NCBI GenBank assembly: GCA_021770845.1 | Contig: JAETQF010000007.1 | Span: 43,628 to 107,627 of the forward strand | DNA: 64,000 bases | Direction: 5' to 3' | Source: Oscillospiraceae bacterium | Lineage (GTDB): Bacteria; Bacillota; Clostridia; Oscillospirales; Oscillospiraceae | In this document: positions 1 through 8,897 of the stretch, one piece after another | Layout: every line of letters begins with the position of its first letter | Numbering within the stretch: position 1 is the stretch's first letter | Translations under genes and position numbers: made by a program | The notes under the pieces: generated by a model | Seen by the model: only the letters and a program-made list of their open reading frames with translations | Databases searched by the model: none | Told to the model about the DNA's origin: nothing

Positions 1-134
1 GCGATCTTGATCTTGCGCTGCTGGAGGTATTCCCGCGCCGCGGGCGTGAGGATTTTCCCGGTGGGGATGTAGTACACCTCCGGCTGGCTGTTGCGCAGCT
101 CAAACCGCAGAATATCCTCGGTGATTGCTCTCAT
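1..134 (-). CDS. eutT: EutT-type cobalamin adenosyltransferase, N-terminal part only
   Basis: About 44 codons are visible, from an ATG at 134; the gene continues past the left edge. The peptide (MRAITEDILRFEL..., then IPTGKILTPAAREYLQQRKI) has the pattern of EutT N-termini: an ITE start followed by a 'lTP.AReyL..r.I' block. EutT adenosylates cobalamin to supply the cofactor of ethanolamine ammonia-lyase (EutBC), encoded upstream in the same operon. It lies 36 bp after the second eutM, on the same strand. The catalytic region is outside the window, so this rests on the N-terminal match and on operon position, where eutT is expected after eutM in Firmicute eut operons. Confidence 0.7.
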   Translation of the reverse strand, partial: MRAITEDILRFELRNSQPEVYYIPTGKILTPAAREYLQQRKIKI

Positions 135-170
135 GGGTGTCCCCCCTTTCTCAGTGGAAGTTTACGGGCT

Positions 171-455
171 TTACTTCTCCAGAGAGGGAAGGATGAACTC
201 CACTTCCTCGTGGGGCCTGGGGATCACATGGACGGAGATGAGCTCGCCCACCCGCTCGGCGGCGGCGGCGCCCGCGTCGGTCGCGGCCTTCACCGCGCCC
301 ACATCGCCCCGCACCATAACGGTAACCAGGCCGCCGCCCACATGAACCTTGCCGATGAGGGTGACGTTGGCGGCCTTCACCATGGCATCCGCCGCCTCAA
401 TCGAGGCAACGAGACCCTTGGTCTCGATCATGCCCAGTGCCTGCATTGCTGCCAT
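171..455 (-). CDS. eutM: Ethanolamine microcompartment hexameric shell protein, second eutM copy
   Basis: A 94-residue single-BMC-domain (BMC-H) protein, full length for EutM. It starts [15 protein letters not shown] and has the [21 protein letters not shown] pore-proximal segment and the conserved HVIPRPH near the C-terminus. It forms hexagonal tiles of the shell that confines acetaldehyde. The ATG at 455 follows AAGGAGTG at a good distance. It differs from the adjacent eutM copy (486-773) at only a few residues, all near the N-terminus and the last ten positions. The two probably co-assemble. Confidence 0.95.
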   Translation of the reverse strand: MAAMQALGMIETKGLVASIEAADAMVKAANVTLIGKVHVGGGLVTVMVRGDVGAVKAATDAGAAAAERVGELISVHVIPRPHEEVEFILPSLEK

Positions 456-485
456 ATTATTTCACTCCTTAATGATGATGTTGGA

Positions 486-773
486 TTAGCCCTTGTCCAA
501 GGTGGGGAGAATGAACTCCACTTCCTCGTGGGGCCTGGGGATCACGTGGACGGAGATGAGCTCGCCCACCCGCTCGGCGGCCGCGGCCCCCGCGTCGGTG
601 GCGGCCTTCACCGCGCCCACGTCGCCGCGCACCATAACGGTCACCAGACCGCCGCCCACATGAACCTTGCCGATGAGGGTGACGTTGGCGGCCTTCACCA
701 TGGCGTCCGCCGCTTCAATAGAGCTGACCAGACCCTTTGTCTCGATCATGCCCAGTGCCTGCAATGCTGCCAT
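486..773 (-). CDS. eutM: Ethanolamine microcompartment hexameric shell protein, first eutM copy
   Basis: A 95-residue BMC-H shell protein, [15 protein letters not shown]..., ending [11 protein letters not shown]. The ATG at 773 is chosen because AAGGAG stands about 11 bases upstream; an in-frame GTG at 785 overlaps that ribosome site and is unlikely. It sits 43 bp downstream of eutE and 30 bp upstream of the second eutM. The protein is almost identical to that neighbour and to the first 80 residues of the tailed shell protein at 2327-2944. Confidence 0.95.
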   Translation of the reverse strand: MAALQALGMIETKGLVSSIEAADAMVKAANVTLIGKVHVGGGLVTVMVRGDVGAVKAATDAGAAAAERVGELISVHVIPRPHEEVEFILPTLDKG

Positions 774-816
774 TGTATGCTTCACTCCTTATTTCGATGG
801 GATTGGATGGGGCCCG

Positions 817-2298
817 TCACAGCGCCCGGAGCTTGGCCAGGATGCTGTCCACGATGCCGTCGATATCGATACCGCTGAGATCGGGGTTGACCCGGCACAC
901 GCCGTCCTCGCAGGACGGCACGCCGGCCCGGATCTCCTCCAGCTCCTTCAGGCCGTGGGCCACGTAGCGCAGATTGAGCAGGTGCATGGGGCCCACGTTC
1001 TCCGACGTGGCCGAGCCGCCCACCGCGCCGCAGCCCAGGGTGAGGGAGGGCATCAGGCCGGTAGTGCCGCCGATGCCGCCCAGGGCGCTGGGGGTGTTCA
1101 CCAGAATCCGGGAGGCGGGCACCCGACGGGCGAAGTAATCCTCGATCTCCTTGTTCTGGGTGTGCATGGAGAAGGTATGGCCGGCGCCCTCGTAGTGGAG
1201 GATCTCGCACACCTTGTCACACACGTCCTTGTAGTCCTTGCCCACGTAGAAGGCCAGGATGGGCCCCAGCTTCTCGTTGGAATAGGGGTGGCCGCGGCCC
1301 ACGCCGGTCTCCCGGGCCACCAGCACCCGGGCGGTGGCGGGCACCTTGGTCAGGCCCGCCAGCTTGGCAATGGTTTCCACGCTGCGGCCCACGATCTCGG
1401 GGTTCATGGTGCCGTTGGCCCGGAGAATGAACCGGCCCAGCTGCTCCCGCTCCGCCTCGTCCAGGAAGTAGGCGCCCTGCTTCTCCATCTCGGCCTGCAC
1501 CGCCACCACCATGTCCTCGTCGCAGATGATGGACTGCTCGGAGGCGCAGATGGTGCCGTTGTCAAAGGTCTTGGAGTCCAGAATGCGCTTCACCGCCAGC
1601 TTCAGATCGCAGCTCTTTTCGATGTAGGCGGGGCCGTTGCCCGGGCCCACGCCGATGGCGGGGGTGCCGGAGGAATAGGCCGCGCGCACCATGGCGGAGC
1701 CGCCGGTGGCCAGGATCATGGCCACGTCCCGATGGCGCATCAGGTTGTCGGTGGCCTCCATGGTGGGGATGGTGATGCAGGAGACCAGATCCTCGTTCCC
1801 GCCCGCCTCGGACACCGCCTGCCGGATGACCTTGACGGTCTCCAGGATGCAGCGCAGGGCGGTGGGGTGGGGGGAGAACACAATGGCGTTGCCCGCCTTA
1901 ATGGCGATCTCCGCCTTATACAGCGCGGTAGAGGTGGGGTTGGTGGACGGGATCAGACCCGCGATCACGCCCACGGGCACCGCGATGGTGTGGACGCCCC
2001 TGGCGGGATCACAGCTGATCTCGCCGATGGTTTTCATGTCCTTGATATGCTCATAGACGCCGCGGCTGGCAAAGACGTTCTTGATGATCTTGTCCTCGAC
2101 GATGCCGAACCCGGTGTCCTCGTTGGCCATCTGGGCCAGGCGGCGGGCGTTGCGCACGCCGGCGTCCGCAATGGCCCGGACGATCCGATCCACCTGGGCC
2201 TGGCTCATCTGGGCCAGCTCCCGCTGGGCGGCCTTGGCCGCCTCAACCAGCTCACGGACTTCCTGCATGGACAGTAAGTCCTTATCAATCAGTTGCAT
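817..2298 (-). CDS. eutE: CoA-acylating acetaldehyde dehydrogenase of the eut microcompartment
   Basis: A 493-residue aldehyde dehydrogenase that oxidises acetaldehyde to acetyl-CoA inside the shell. The catalytic cysteine lies in NGTICASEQS, with the NAD-binding ATGGSAMVRAAYSSGTP and VGPGNGPAY segments ahead of it. EutE proteins of enterobacteria carry their shell-targeting helix at the N-terminus. Here the C-terminus ends in a separate amphipathic segment (IDGIVDSILAKLRAL) after a Cys-containing linker, which looks like an encapsulation peptide; that reading is an inference. The ATG at 2298 follows GGAGTG. It lies between the tailed BMC protein and eutM. Confidence 0.95.
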   Translation of the reverse strand: MQLIDKDLLSMQEVRELVEAAKAAQRELAQMSQAQVDRIVRAIADAGVRNARRLAQMANEDTGFGIVEDKIIKNVFASRGVYEHIKDMKTIGEISCDPARGVHTIAVPVGVIAGLIPSTNPTSTALYKAEIAIKAGNAIVFSPHPTALRCILETVKVIRQAVSEAGGNEDLVSCITIPTMEATDNLMRHRDVAMILATGGSAMVRAAYSSGTPAIGVGPGNGPAYIEKSCDLKLAVKRILDSKTFDNGTICASEQSIICDEDMVVAVQAEMEKQGAYFLDEAEREQLGRFILRANGTMNPEIVGRSVETIAKLAGLTKVPATARVLVARETGVGRGHPYSNEKLGPILAFYVGKDYKDVCDKVCEILHYEGAGHTFSMHTQNKEIEDYFARRVPASRILVNTPSALGGIGGTTGLMPSLTLGCGAVGGSATSENVGPMHLLNLRYVAHGLKELEEIRAGVPSCEDGVCRVNPDLSGIDIDGIVDSILAKLRAL

Positions 2299-2326
2299 CT
2301 GTCACATCACTCCTATCGTAGCCGGG

Positions 2327-2944
2327 TTACGGCTGTTGTCCCCGGCGCGCCAGGCAGGCCCGGATCTCCGTGAGAAGCTGATCCTTCTTGGCGTCCCGGA
2401 TCTCCCTGCGGCTCATGCCCTCCACGTTGAGGGAGCGGGCCAGCACCCGCAGCTGCACCACGGGCATGGCCTCCAGCTCCGCCTCCGAGGGGACGGCGAC
2501 GTCCGCCTTGGCGGGCGCGGCCTCCTTGGGCTTGGGCTGGGGCTTGGGTTCCGGCGCGGCCTCCCTGGCGGGGGGCTCAGGCTCCGGATCCGGCGGGGCG
2601 ATGGGCTCAGGGGGCTGCTCCGGTTTCGGCGGGGCCGGGGGCTCCGGCTTGGGGGCAGGCTCCGCGGCCGGAGGGGGCAGCTCGCCCAGAATCTCCTCCA
2701 CCTCGCCGTGGGGCCTGGGAATGACATGGACGGAGATGAGCTCGCCCACCCGCTCGGCGGCGGCGGCGCCCGCGTCGGTGGCGGCCTTCACCGCACCCAC
2801 GTCGCCCCGCACCATCACGGTGACAAGCCCGCCGCCCACGTGCTCCTTGCACTGGAGGGACACATTGGCGGCCTTCACCATGGCGTCAGCCGCCTCGATG
2901 GCGGCCACCAGGCCCTTGGTTTCGATCATGCCCAATGCTTTCAT
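2327..2944 (-). CDS. BMC shell protein with proline-rich linker and Rho_N/SAP-like C-terminal domain (EutK-like)
   Basis: A 205-residue protein in three parts. Residues 1-87 are a BMC-H domain nearly identical to the two eutM products. Residues 88-150 are a Pro/Glu/Ala/Lys linker ([20 protein letters not shown]). Residues 153-200 are a compact charged module, [20 protein letters not shown] then KKDQLLTEI, which resembles the Rho N-terminal/SAP-type nucleic-acid-binding fold. Enterobacterial EutK also joins a BMC domain to a C-terminal helix-turn-helix, so this is a positional analogue with a different tail. It lies between eutL and eutE. The BMC part is certain; the tail assignment comes from pattern recognition only. 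Confidence 0.85.
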   Translation of the reverse strand: MKALGMIETKGLVAAIEAADAMVKAANVSLQCKEHVGGGLVTVMVRGDVGAVKAATDAGAAAAERVGELISVHVIPRPHGEVEEILGELPPPAAEPAPKPEPPAPPKPEQPPEPIAPPDPEPEPPAREAAPEPKPQPKPKEAAPAKADVAVPSEAELEAMPVVQLRVLARSLNVEGMSRREIRDAKKDQLLTEIRACLARRGQQP

Positions 2945-2975
2945 AAGTACCTCCGTTCAAAAGGCGGATGGGGAC

Positions 2976-3626
2976 TTATTCCACGGGACGATCAGCAACA
3001 GCCTCCACGGCGGCGGCAAACGCGTCGCAGGCGGACTTGCAGGCGGACTGGCTGCCGGTGAGCAGGGCGCCGCCGAAGTTGGTCTCGGAGGGAGGCGCGT
3101 ACAGCACGCACATCCGCACGTCGGCGGCCTTCAGCGCGGCATCCACGCCGTACATGGCCTCCAGCGGAGGAGCGATGAGGTAGGCAATGGCCTCGCCCTC
3201 GGCAATGCCGCAGCCCTCGGACAGATAGGAGCCGGTGCGGGAGATACAGTGGGCGTAGTAGCACACGCTGTCCTCGTCGTTGGCGGACACGAAGTGGCAC
3301 ACGTTCTCGATCATGTCCACCGCGGCGTCCAGGCCGGCCTTGGCCTCGGCGGGGTTGGGCGCGGCCAGGATGCCGATGATTTCGCCGGCCAGAGCGGTGT
3401 TGGCGTTGGCGGCGCCGGCATAGAAGCTCTTGGCGTAAACCACCTTGCAGTCGGCCTTCTTGGTGGCCTCGTCCAGGGCGGTGTAGGTCACGTCATCGCA
3501 GTCGGCGGTGATGAGGGCCAGGGACTTCTGATCGGGAGTCAGGCCCAGCTCCTTGGCCATATCGGGGGCCACATTGGGGATCAGGCGGGTGGCTAATACC
3601 TTTGCAGGCAGCGGATCGCGTTTCAT
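2976..3626 (-). CDS. eutL: Ethanolamine microcompartment trimeric shell protein
   Basis: A 216-residue tandem-BMC protein of the EutL type, full length. EutL forms trimers that behave as pseudohexamers with a gated central pore, thought to admit large cofactors. Recognisable segments are the N-terminal DPLPAKVLATRLIPNVAPDMA and, late in the protein, YAPPSETNFGGALLTGSQSAC. The ATG at 3626 is preceded by GAGG. It follows eutC by 19 bp and precedes the tailed BMC gene by 31 bp, the usual eutB-eutC-eutL order. Confidence 0.96.
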   Translation of the reverse strand: MKRDPLPAKVLATRLIPNVAPDMAKELGLTPDQKSLALITADCDDVTYTALDEATKKADCKVVYAKSFYAGAANANTALAGEIIGILAAPNPAEAKAGLDAAVDMIENVCHFVSANDEDSVCYYAHCISRTGSYLSEGCGIAEGEAIAYLIAPPLEAMYGVDAALKAADVRMCVLYAPPSETNFGGALLTGSQSACKSACDAFAAAVEAVADRPVE

Positions 3627-3645
3627 GATAATAATCCTCCCTCTG

Positions 3646-4533
3646 TTACAGTTTCAGATCAGTGCCGCTGGCCTTCTTCTCCAGCATGATCTTGATGATC
3701 TCGGCGATGTGGGCGCCGGCCTCGGCGGGGATGGTGCCGGAGCGGTGGATGTTGGACACCACGGTGCGGCGGGCCTCGGGCATACCCACGGTGGCCTTGT
3801 AGGCGATGTAGGCGGACATGGACTCGGCGGTGATCAGGCCCGGGCGCTCACCGATGAGGGTGCAGGTCACGTCGGCGCCAGTCAGCTCGGAGATCTCGTC
3901 CATCACGCCCACGCGGCCGTACTTCACGAAGAAGGGGGTGCCCACGTCGATGCGGTAGCTCTCCAGGCCCTGCAGGATGGCGGGGAGCAGGTCGCCGATG
4001 TTGGCGGCCACGGACGCGGAGGACAGGCCGTCGGACACATAGATCTGAACGGTGGGGTTCTTCTTGCACTTGGCCTTGATGGTCTCCACGCCCTCGGGGC
4101 TGAGCTTGCGGCCCAGGTCGGGGCGGGTCAGGTAGACGTCCTTGCTCTCGCACTGGGTCTGGACAGTCCACAGGCCCATCTTCTCCACGAACGCCTCGTC
4201 CACGTCGTTGAACACGGCGTCCTGGGCGGCGGAGTGGGCGGCGCGGAACTCCAGCTGGGGCAGGGTCAGGTAGCGGGCGCCGGCCCGGCCGATGCCCAGA
4301 CGGCAGGGGGCGTTGTACTTCAGCTCGGCGTACTCCTCACCGTGCTCGGGGTTTTCCACCAGGTACTGGGTGCGGATGTCGATGGCGGTCACGTCGGGCA
4401 GCTCGCCGTCCTCAACCCGGGAGGACTGGACGGCCTGACTGACAGCCTGGACGGCGGCCGGAGCGGCGGCCGCGGAGGTGCCCAGCTCGGAGAGTACCTG
4501 CTCAATAATGGCTCTCAGATCTTTCTCATTCAT
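3646..4533 (-). CDS. eutC: Ethanolamine ammonia-lyase small subunit
   Basis: A 295-residue small subunit of the adenosylcobalamin-dependent lyase that splits ethanolamine into acetaldehyde and ammonia. The N-terminal helix MNEKDLRAIIEQVLSELG is the usual shell-targeting segment of EutC, followed by an Ala-rich linker. The body contains YLTRPDLGRKLS and the cobalamin-side segments SDGLSSASVAANIGDLLPAI and IGERPGLITAESMSAYIAYK. The ATG at 4533 follows AAGGAGG. It is separated from eutB by 15 bp, consistent with coupled translation of the two lyase subunits. Confidence 0.97.
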   Translation of the reverse strand: MNEKDLRAIIEQVLSELGTSAAAAPAAVQAVSQAVQSSRVEDGELPDVTAIDIRTQYLVENPEHGEEYAELKYNAPCRLGIGRAGARYLTLPQLEFRAAHSAAQDAVFNDVDEAFVEKMGLWTVQTQCESKDVYLTRPDLGRKLSPEGVETIKAKCKKNPTVQIYVSDGLSSASVAANIGDLLPAILQGLESYRIDVGTPFFVKYGRVGVMDEISELTGADVTCTLIGERPGLITAESMSAYIAYKATVGMPEARRTVVSNIHRSGTIPAEAGAHIAEIIKIMLEKKASGTDLKL

Positions 4534-4548
4534 TGATTCCAGCCTCCT

Positions 4549-5919
4549 TTACTTCGTCATGAACACGGAAGCGTCGCCGGCCTTGCCGGTCAGCTTGCCG
4601 TTCTCGGAGAAGCCCATCTTCTCCAGCCACTGGTCGAACTCCTTGATGGGACGCAGGCCAAAGACCTCGCGCAGCGCGGCGGCCTCATGGTAGCCGGTGC
4701 ACTGGTACATCAGCATACAGTCGTCGCCCTGGGGCACGCCCATCACGTAGTTGCAGCCCGCGGCCACCAGCAGGGTAGCCAGGTTCTCGATGTCGTTCTG
4801 GTCGGCCTTCATGTGGTTGGTGTAGCAGGCGTCGCAGCCCATAGGCAGACCGCTGAGCTTGCCCATGAAGTGATCCTCCAGGCCGGCGCGGGTGACCTGC
4901 TTGGAATCGTACAGGTACTCGGGGCCGATGAAGCCGACGACGGTGTTCACCAGGAAGGGCTTGAAGTGGCGGCCGAAGCCGTAGCAGCGGGCCTCCATGG
5001 TCACCTGATCCCAGCCGTTGTGGGCGTCGGAGGACAGCTCGGAGCCCTGGCCGGTCTCGAAGTACATCACGTTGGGGCCGGTGCAGGTGCCCCGGGTCAG
5101 CATGGTCTGGCGGCCGTCCTCCAGCATCTGGGTGGTCAGGCCGAAGGCCTCGTTGCCCTTCTGGGAGCCGGCGATGGACTGGAACATCAAATCCAGGGGA
5201 GCGCCGAACTTGTTGGCGGCCTCGGTCTGGGTGGTCACGTGGGCCAGCACGCAGATCTGGGTGGGAACCTCCCACTTGGCCTTGAACTCGTCCAGCATCT
5301 TCAGCAGACGGGCCACGCTCTCCACGGAGTCGTCCACGGGGTTGATGCCGATGACGGCGTCGCCGCAGCCCAGGGACAGGCCCTCCATCACGGAGGCCAC
5401 GATGCCCTTGGGGTCGTCGGTGGTGTGGTTGGGCTGGAGACGGGCGGAGAAGGTGCCCGGCAGGCCGATGGTGGTGTTGCAGTGGGCGCTGACGCGGATC
5501 TTCTTGGCGGCGTACACCAGATCCAAGTTGCTCATCAGCTTGCACACGCCGGCGATGCACTCGGAGGTCAGGCCCCGGGAGGCGCGCTTGATCATGTCGC
5601 CGGTGGTCTTTTCGCTGAGCAGCCACTCACGGAACTCAGCCACGGTCATATTCTTGAAGCTGTTGAAAATGGTCTCGTTCAGGTCGTCCTGGATGATGCG
5701 GGTTACGTCGTCCTCCTCATAGGGGACGGCGGGGCAGTTGCGCAGATCATTGAGCGTAAGGTTGGACAGAACCACCTTAGCAGCGACCCGCTCCTCCGCA
5801 GTTTCGGCGGCGATGCCTGCCAGCTTGTCGCCGGATTTTTCCTCGTTTGCCTTGGCCATGACCTCACGGATGGATTTGAACTCGTAGACATGGCCGAACA
5901 GCCTGGTTTTGAGAATCAC
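4549..5919 (-). CDS. eutB: Ethanolamine ammonia-lyase large (catalytic) subunit
   Basis: A roughly 456-residue catalytic subunit. Landmarks are NEEKSGDKLAGIAAET near the start, FSARLQPNHTTDDPKG, MFQSIAGSQKGNEAFG, and a C-terminal GVPQGDDCMLMYQCTGYHE. The GTG at 5919 is preferred (ILKTRLFGHVYEFK follows, aligning with the MKLKTTLFGNVY start of enterobacterial EutB) because AAGGGG lies about eight bases upstream. An in-frame GTG at 5928 overlaps that ribosome site. It follows eutA by about 25 bp and precedes eutC. Confidence 0.97.
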   Translation of the reverse strand: MILKTRLFGHVYEFKSIREVMAKANEEKSGDKLAGIAAETAEERVAAKVVLSNLTLNDLRNCPAVPYEEDDVTRIIQDDLNETIFNSFKNMTVAEFREWLLSEKTTGDMIKRASRGLTSECIAGVCKLMSNLDLVYAAKKIRVSAHCNTTIGLPGTFSARLQPNHTTDDPKGIVASVMEGLSLGCGDAVIGINPVDDSVESVARLLKMLDEFKAKWEVPTQICVLAHVTTQTEAANKFGAPLDLMFQSIAGSQKGNEAFGLTTQMLEDGRQTMLTRGTCTGPNVMYFETGQGSELSSDAHNGWDQVTMEARCYGFGRHFKPFLVNTVVGFIGPEYLYDSKQVTRAGLEDHFMGKLSGLPMGCDACYTNHMKADQNDIENLATLLVAAGCNYVMGVPQGDDCMLMYQCTGYHEAAALREVFGLRPIKEFDQWLEKMGFSENGKLTGKAGDASVFMTK

Positions 5920-5944
5920 TTTTTTCACCCCTTATTATTGTTCG

Positions 5945-7375
5945 TCAGGAATTGAACACCAAGGTCTTAATCACCACGGGCAGAACCTGCCCACCGGCCA
6001 CCGGCTCGCCGATGTCGATGTAATCGCCGTTGGCGGTGTGTACTCCGTCGATGCAGATCACGGGCTTTTCGTGCTTGAGCATCACATTCAGCGCGTTGCC
6101 CAGCACCTTGCCCACATCGTTTTCCACCACCACGATGAGCGGGAATCTGCTGTCTATCACCTCCTTTGCCGATTCGATGATCGCCGCCGCCAGCGCCTGG
6201 ACTTCCACAAAGCTGGTGCGTTTTTCCCCGGCGAAGGCGATGGCGATCTGCTCGATCTTGCCCTCCGGCATATGCAGCGGCAGTTGATATGCAATAGAGG
6301 CCTTCAGCGTCTCCAGCGACGCCTCGTCCTCAGCGGAGACTTTCAGAATGGGCACGTTTTTCACCGGGAGCAGGTTGGCGTCATAGCGGATGGTGCTCCC
6401 GCTCACGTCGGTGGCGTGGGTGCCCGCCCCCACCACCGTGGCCCGGATGGTCTCCAGGGCGGGGCACCGCTCCACCCTGGACAGGTCGGGATCCTCCCGG
6501 ATGGCCCGGCCCAGCAGCACGCCGATGTCCCCATACCGGAACACGTCCCCAGGCTGATCCTGGTACACGCAGTCGGCCACGCCGCCGGAGAAGGTCACCG
6601 CCTTCACCCGGGGCTGGTCGGCCAGCATCTTGCCGGAGTTGGTATACAGCCCCTTGTGCTCCCCGTCCGGCTGGGTGAGGTGGAGGGCCTGGGCCAGCTG
6701 GGCGGCCATGAGCCGGCACACCTGGTACAGCACCTCCGGATCGGCCCGGTTGCCGGCGGAGATCTGGATGCCATGCCGGTTGGCCAGGGCCTGGATTTTG
6801 GGATAGACATAGGTCAGCCTGCCGTCCGCCACCTTGATCAGCCGTCCGCCGATATCCAGGCAGCAGGTGCTGCGCAGGGCGCCGGTGTCGTACAGGGCGA
6901 TGTTGCTGGTGCCGCCCCCCACGTCCAGGTTGGCCACCGGGATGCGGCGCTGCTTGGACAGGGCGTCCGCCCCGGCCCCCCGGGCGGAGAGGACGGACTC
7001 CAGGTCAGGGCCCGCCGTGGCCACCACGAAGTCCCCCGCCATGTCGGACAGGGCGGCCAGCACCTCGTTGGCGTTCTGCTTCCGGGCGGTCTCGCCGGTG
7101 ATGATCACCGCGCCGGTCTGGATGTCCTCCGGCTTCATGCCGCCGGCGGCGTACTCCCGGCGCACGATGTCCTTCACCGCCTCCGCGTCGATCTCCGTGG
7201 GGGACTTCAGGGGGGTGAAGTAGATGGGGCTGCGGTAGATGACCTCCTTGTCCACAATGTCGATCTGGGGCGCCATGTAGCTCACCGCCCGGTTCTCCAG
7301 GGTCAGGCGGCTGAAGATCAGTTGTGTGGTGGATGTTCCAATGTCAATGCCCGCGCTGAGAATGACCTCATGCAA
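5945..7375 (-). CDS. eutA: Ethanolamine ammonia-lyase reactivating factor
   Basis: An ATPase of the actin/Hsp70 fold that exchanges damaged cobalamin in EutBC. It is about 476 residues. The phosphate-binding [18 protein letters not shown] is at the N-terminus and [16 protein letters not shown] in the middle. A TTG at 7375 gives [13 protein letters not shown], and GGTGG lies five bases upstream; a GTG at 7384 is an alternative. A gap of about 100 bp separates it from eutW and contains a candidate EutV-responsive hairpin, so eutA may head a separately controlled segment. Confidence 0.95.
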   Translation of the reverse strand: MHEVILSAGIDIGTSTTQLIFSRLTLENRAVSYMAPQIDIVDKEVIYRSPIYFTPLKSPTEIDAEAVKDIVRREYAAGGMKPEDIQTGAVIITGETARKQNANEVLAALSDMAGDFVVATAGPDLESVLSARGAGADALSKQRRIPVANLDVGGGTSNIALYDTGALRSTCCLDIGGRLIKVADGRLTYVYPKIQALANRHGIQISAGNRADPEVLYQVCRLMAAQLAQALHLTQPDGEHKGLYTNSGKMLADQPRVKAVTFSGGVADCVYQDQPGDVFRYGDIGVLLGRAIREDPDLSRVERCPALETIRATVVGAGTHATDVSGSTIRYDANLLPVKNVPILKVSAEDEASLETLKASIAYQLPLHMPEGKIEQIAIAFAGEKRTSFVEVQALAAAIIESAKEVIDSRFPLIVVVENDVGKVLGNALNVMLKHEKPVICIDGVHTANGDYIDIGEPVAGGQVLPVVIKTLVFNS

Positions 7376-7384
7376 AATAACCAC

Positions 7385-7489
7385 CCGCTTCTCTTAAAAT
7401 AATCCGAAAAAAGACAGTCCAAAGCAAGGGGGCCTCCCCCGTGCCCGAGCCGCGCCGCTCCAGGCGAAGTCCGGCGGCGTTACGTCACG
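7385..7489 (-). promoter_or_regulatory. Candidate EutV-responsive leader ahead of eutA
   Basis: On the minus-strand RNA a short hairpin CGT-GACGTA-ACG (7489 to 7478) straddles the eutW stop codon. Its hexaloop has the G-A-N-G-N-A pattern seen in the leaders of eutS and of the EutG-like gene. Farther on, GGGCACGGGGG pairs imperfectly with CCCCCTTGCTT (7446 to 7422), and a run of six T (7412 to 7407) follows about ten bases later. The U-run is too far off for a textbook terminator and no clear second hexaloop hairpin was found, so this is the weakest of the three sites. Confidence 0.35.
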
Positions 7490-8892
7490 TCGTCGGGGTT
7501 GGTCAGTTGGTTTCTGAAATCAAAGGTCACCTGGGTGCCCCTGGGCCCGGACTCAATGTCCAGGCTGCCAAAGAGCTTATCCTCCACCAGGGTCTGGACG
7601 ATGGACAGCCCCAGCCGGGACTTGGTGGCGTCCCGCACGTTGAAGCCCCGCCCGTTGTCGATGACCTGGATGCGGGAGTAGAGATCACCCCGGGTCATGA
7701 CGATGCGGATGAGCCCCCGCCTGTCCGGCTCGAAGGCGTACTTCATGGCGTTTTGCAGCAGCTCGTTCACCACCAGGGCCACCGACGTGCCCACGTCGGA
7801 GTCCACCGTGAAGTCGCCCCCCTCCATGGTGACGGCCACCTTCAGGTGGGGCCCGGCGCAGGAGCGCAGGGCGTTGCTCTTGATGTTGCGCACCACGTCG
7901 CTGAGCATCACCTCGTCCATGCCGCTCTGGGCCAGCAGCTCGTGGGTGCTGGCGATGGCGATGATCCGGTTCATGCTCTCCTCCAGCACCTTCCGGGTCT
8001 CCGGGCTGTCGGAGCGCCGGGTCTGGAGCCGCAGCAGGCTGGCGATGGTCTGGAGGTTGTTCTTCACCCGGTGGTGCATCTCCTTCACCGCCACCGACTT
8101 GAGGATGAGTGCCTTCTCCTGCTCCCTCCGCCAGGTGAGATCCCGAATCACCAGCACGAAGGCCATGTTGGGGGCCCCCAGGGGGATGCGCTTCACATCC
8201 AGCACATAGCGGCCTACCTCCACCTCCATGTGGGAACCCTCGCAGGCGGGATCCGCGTTCACCAGGAATACATTGTCATAGGGCTGGCCCAGCACGTCGT
8301 CGATGTAGCCCAGCTTCTGGTACAGCTCCTTGGCCAGGGTGTTGCGGAAGGTGATGATCCCGCCCTCGTCCACGATGAGCAGGGCCTCGTCGATGCACTC
8401 CGTCAGCCAGTTGTTTTCCGGCATCACCCGGTTGAACCCCCCGGAGATGGCCTCATAGCTCTGCTGGGCGGACTGGAGGCGCTGGTTGGTAAAGAATTTC
8501 TCGTCGATGTGCCGCTCCTGGATCAGCACGCCGATGATGTGATCCCCGTTGCGGATGGGCTCCACCGACTGGATGGTGCGGCGGTTTTCCTGGGTGACCG
8601 CCTTCATCTGCTTGGTGCTCACCCCCAGGCGGGAGGTTCTGGCCACCGCCGGCTCGTTCTCCGCCTTGGCCAGCATCCCCACCACCGATTTCTGGTAGGA
8701 GGAGGGGAACCCGGAGGGCTTGGCCTCCGCCACCACAATGGAGTCGGCGTTCCGGCAGGGGCAGTCGATGAAGATGTCCGCGTCGGTCAGATCGGCGATG
8801 ATCTGCAAAAATGGCGCCAGGGCTTCGATGGTGGAGATCTCGTCCTCCGTGAGGGTGGTATATTTGTGGCAAAGATCCCGGATGACGCCCAC
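7480..8892 (-). CDS. eutW: Ethanolamine-sensing histidine kinase
   Basis: A 470-residue cytoplasmic sensor kinase. The N-terminal half is an H_kinase_N/GAF-like sensing region with a CPCRNADSIVVAEAKPSG segment. It is followed by a PAS-like region (IDEALLIVDEGGIITFRN) and a HisKA_2-type phosphoacceptor, MHHRVKNNLQTIASLLRLQ, with an HATPase end (NELLQNAMKYAF ... VIDNGRGFN). It phosphorylates EutV in response to ethanolamine in the described Firmicute systems. The GTG at 8892 lies five bases after the eutV stop, and AAGGAGG at the end of eutV serves as its ribosome site. Confidence 0.94.
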   Translation of the reverse strand: MGVIRDLCHKYTTLTEDEISTIEALAPFLQIIADLTDADIFIDCPCRNADSIVVAEAKPSGFPSSYQKSVVGMLAKAENEPAVARTSRLGVSTKQMKAVTQENRRTIQSVEPIRNGDHIIGVLIQERHIDEKFFTNQRLQSAQQSYEAISGGFNRVMPENNWLTECIDEALLIVDEGGIITFRNTLAKELYQKLGYIDDVLGQPYDNVFLVNADPACEGSHMEVEVGRYVLDVKRIPLGAPNMAFVLVIRDLTWRREQEKALILKSVAVKEMHHRVKNNLQTIASLLRLQTRRSDSPETRKVLEESMNRIIAIASTHELLAQSGMDEVMLSDVVRNIKSNALRSCAGPHLKVAVTMEGGDFTVDSDVGTSVALVVNELLQNAMKYAFEPDRRGLIRIVMTRGDLYSRIQVIDNGRGFNVRDATKSRLGLSIVQTLVEDKLFGSLDIESGPRGTQVTFDFRNQLTNPDDVT

Positions 8893-8897
8893 CTTGC

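Noticed and set aside
171..773. Direct repeats of about 250 bp suggesting a mobile element or assembly duplication
   Set aside because: Both copies are complete eutM genes with their own ribosome sites and differing 5' and 3' codons, so they are real tandem paralogues.
667..2277. A long plus-strand open frame opposite eutE, and similar long frames opposite many other genes
   Set aside because: The translation is His/Gly/Val-rich with no domain pattern, as expected from the antisense of a GC-rich coding region. The minus-strand frames carry intact family motifs and ribosome sites.
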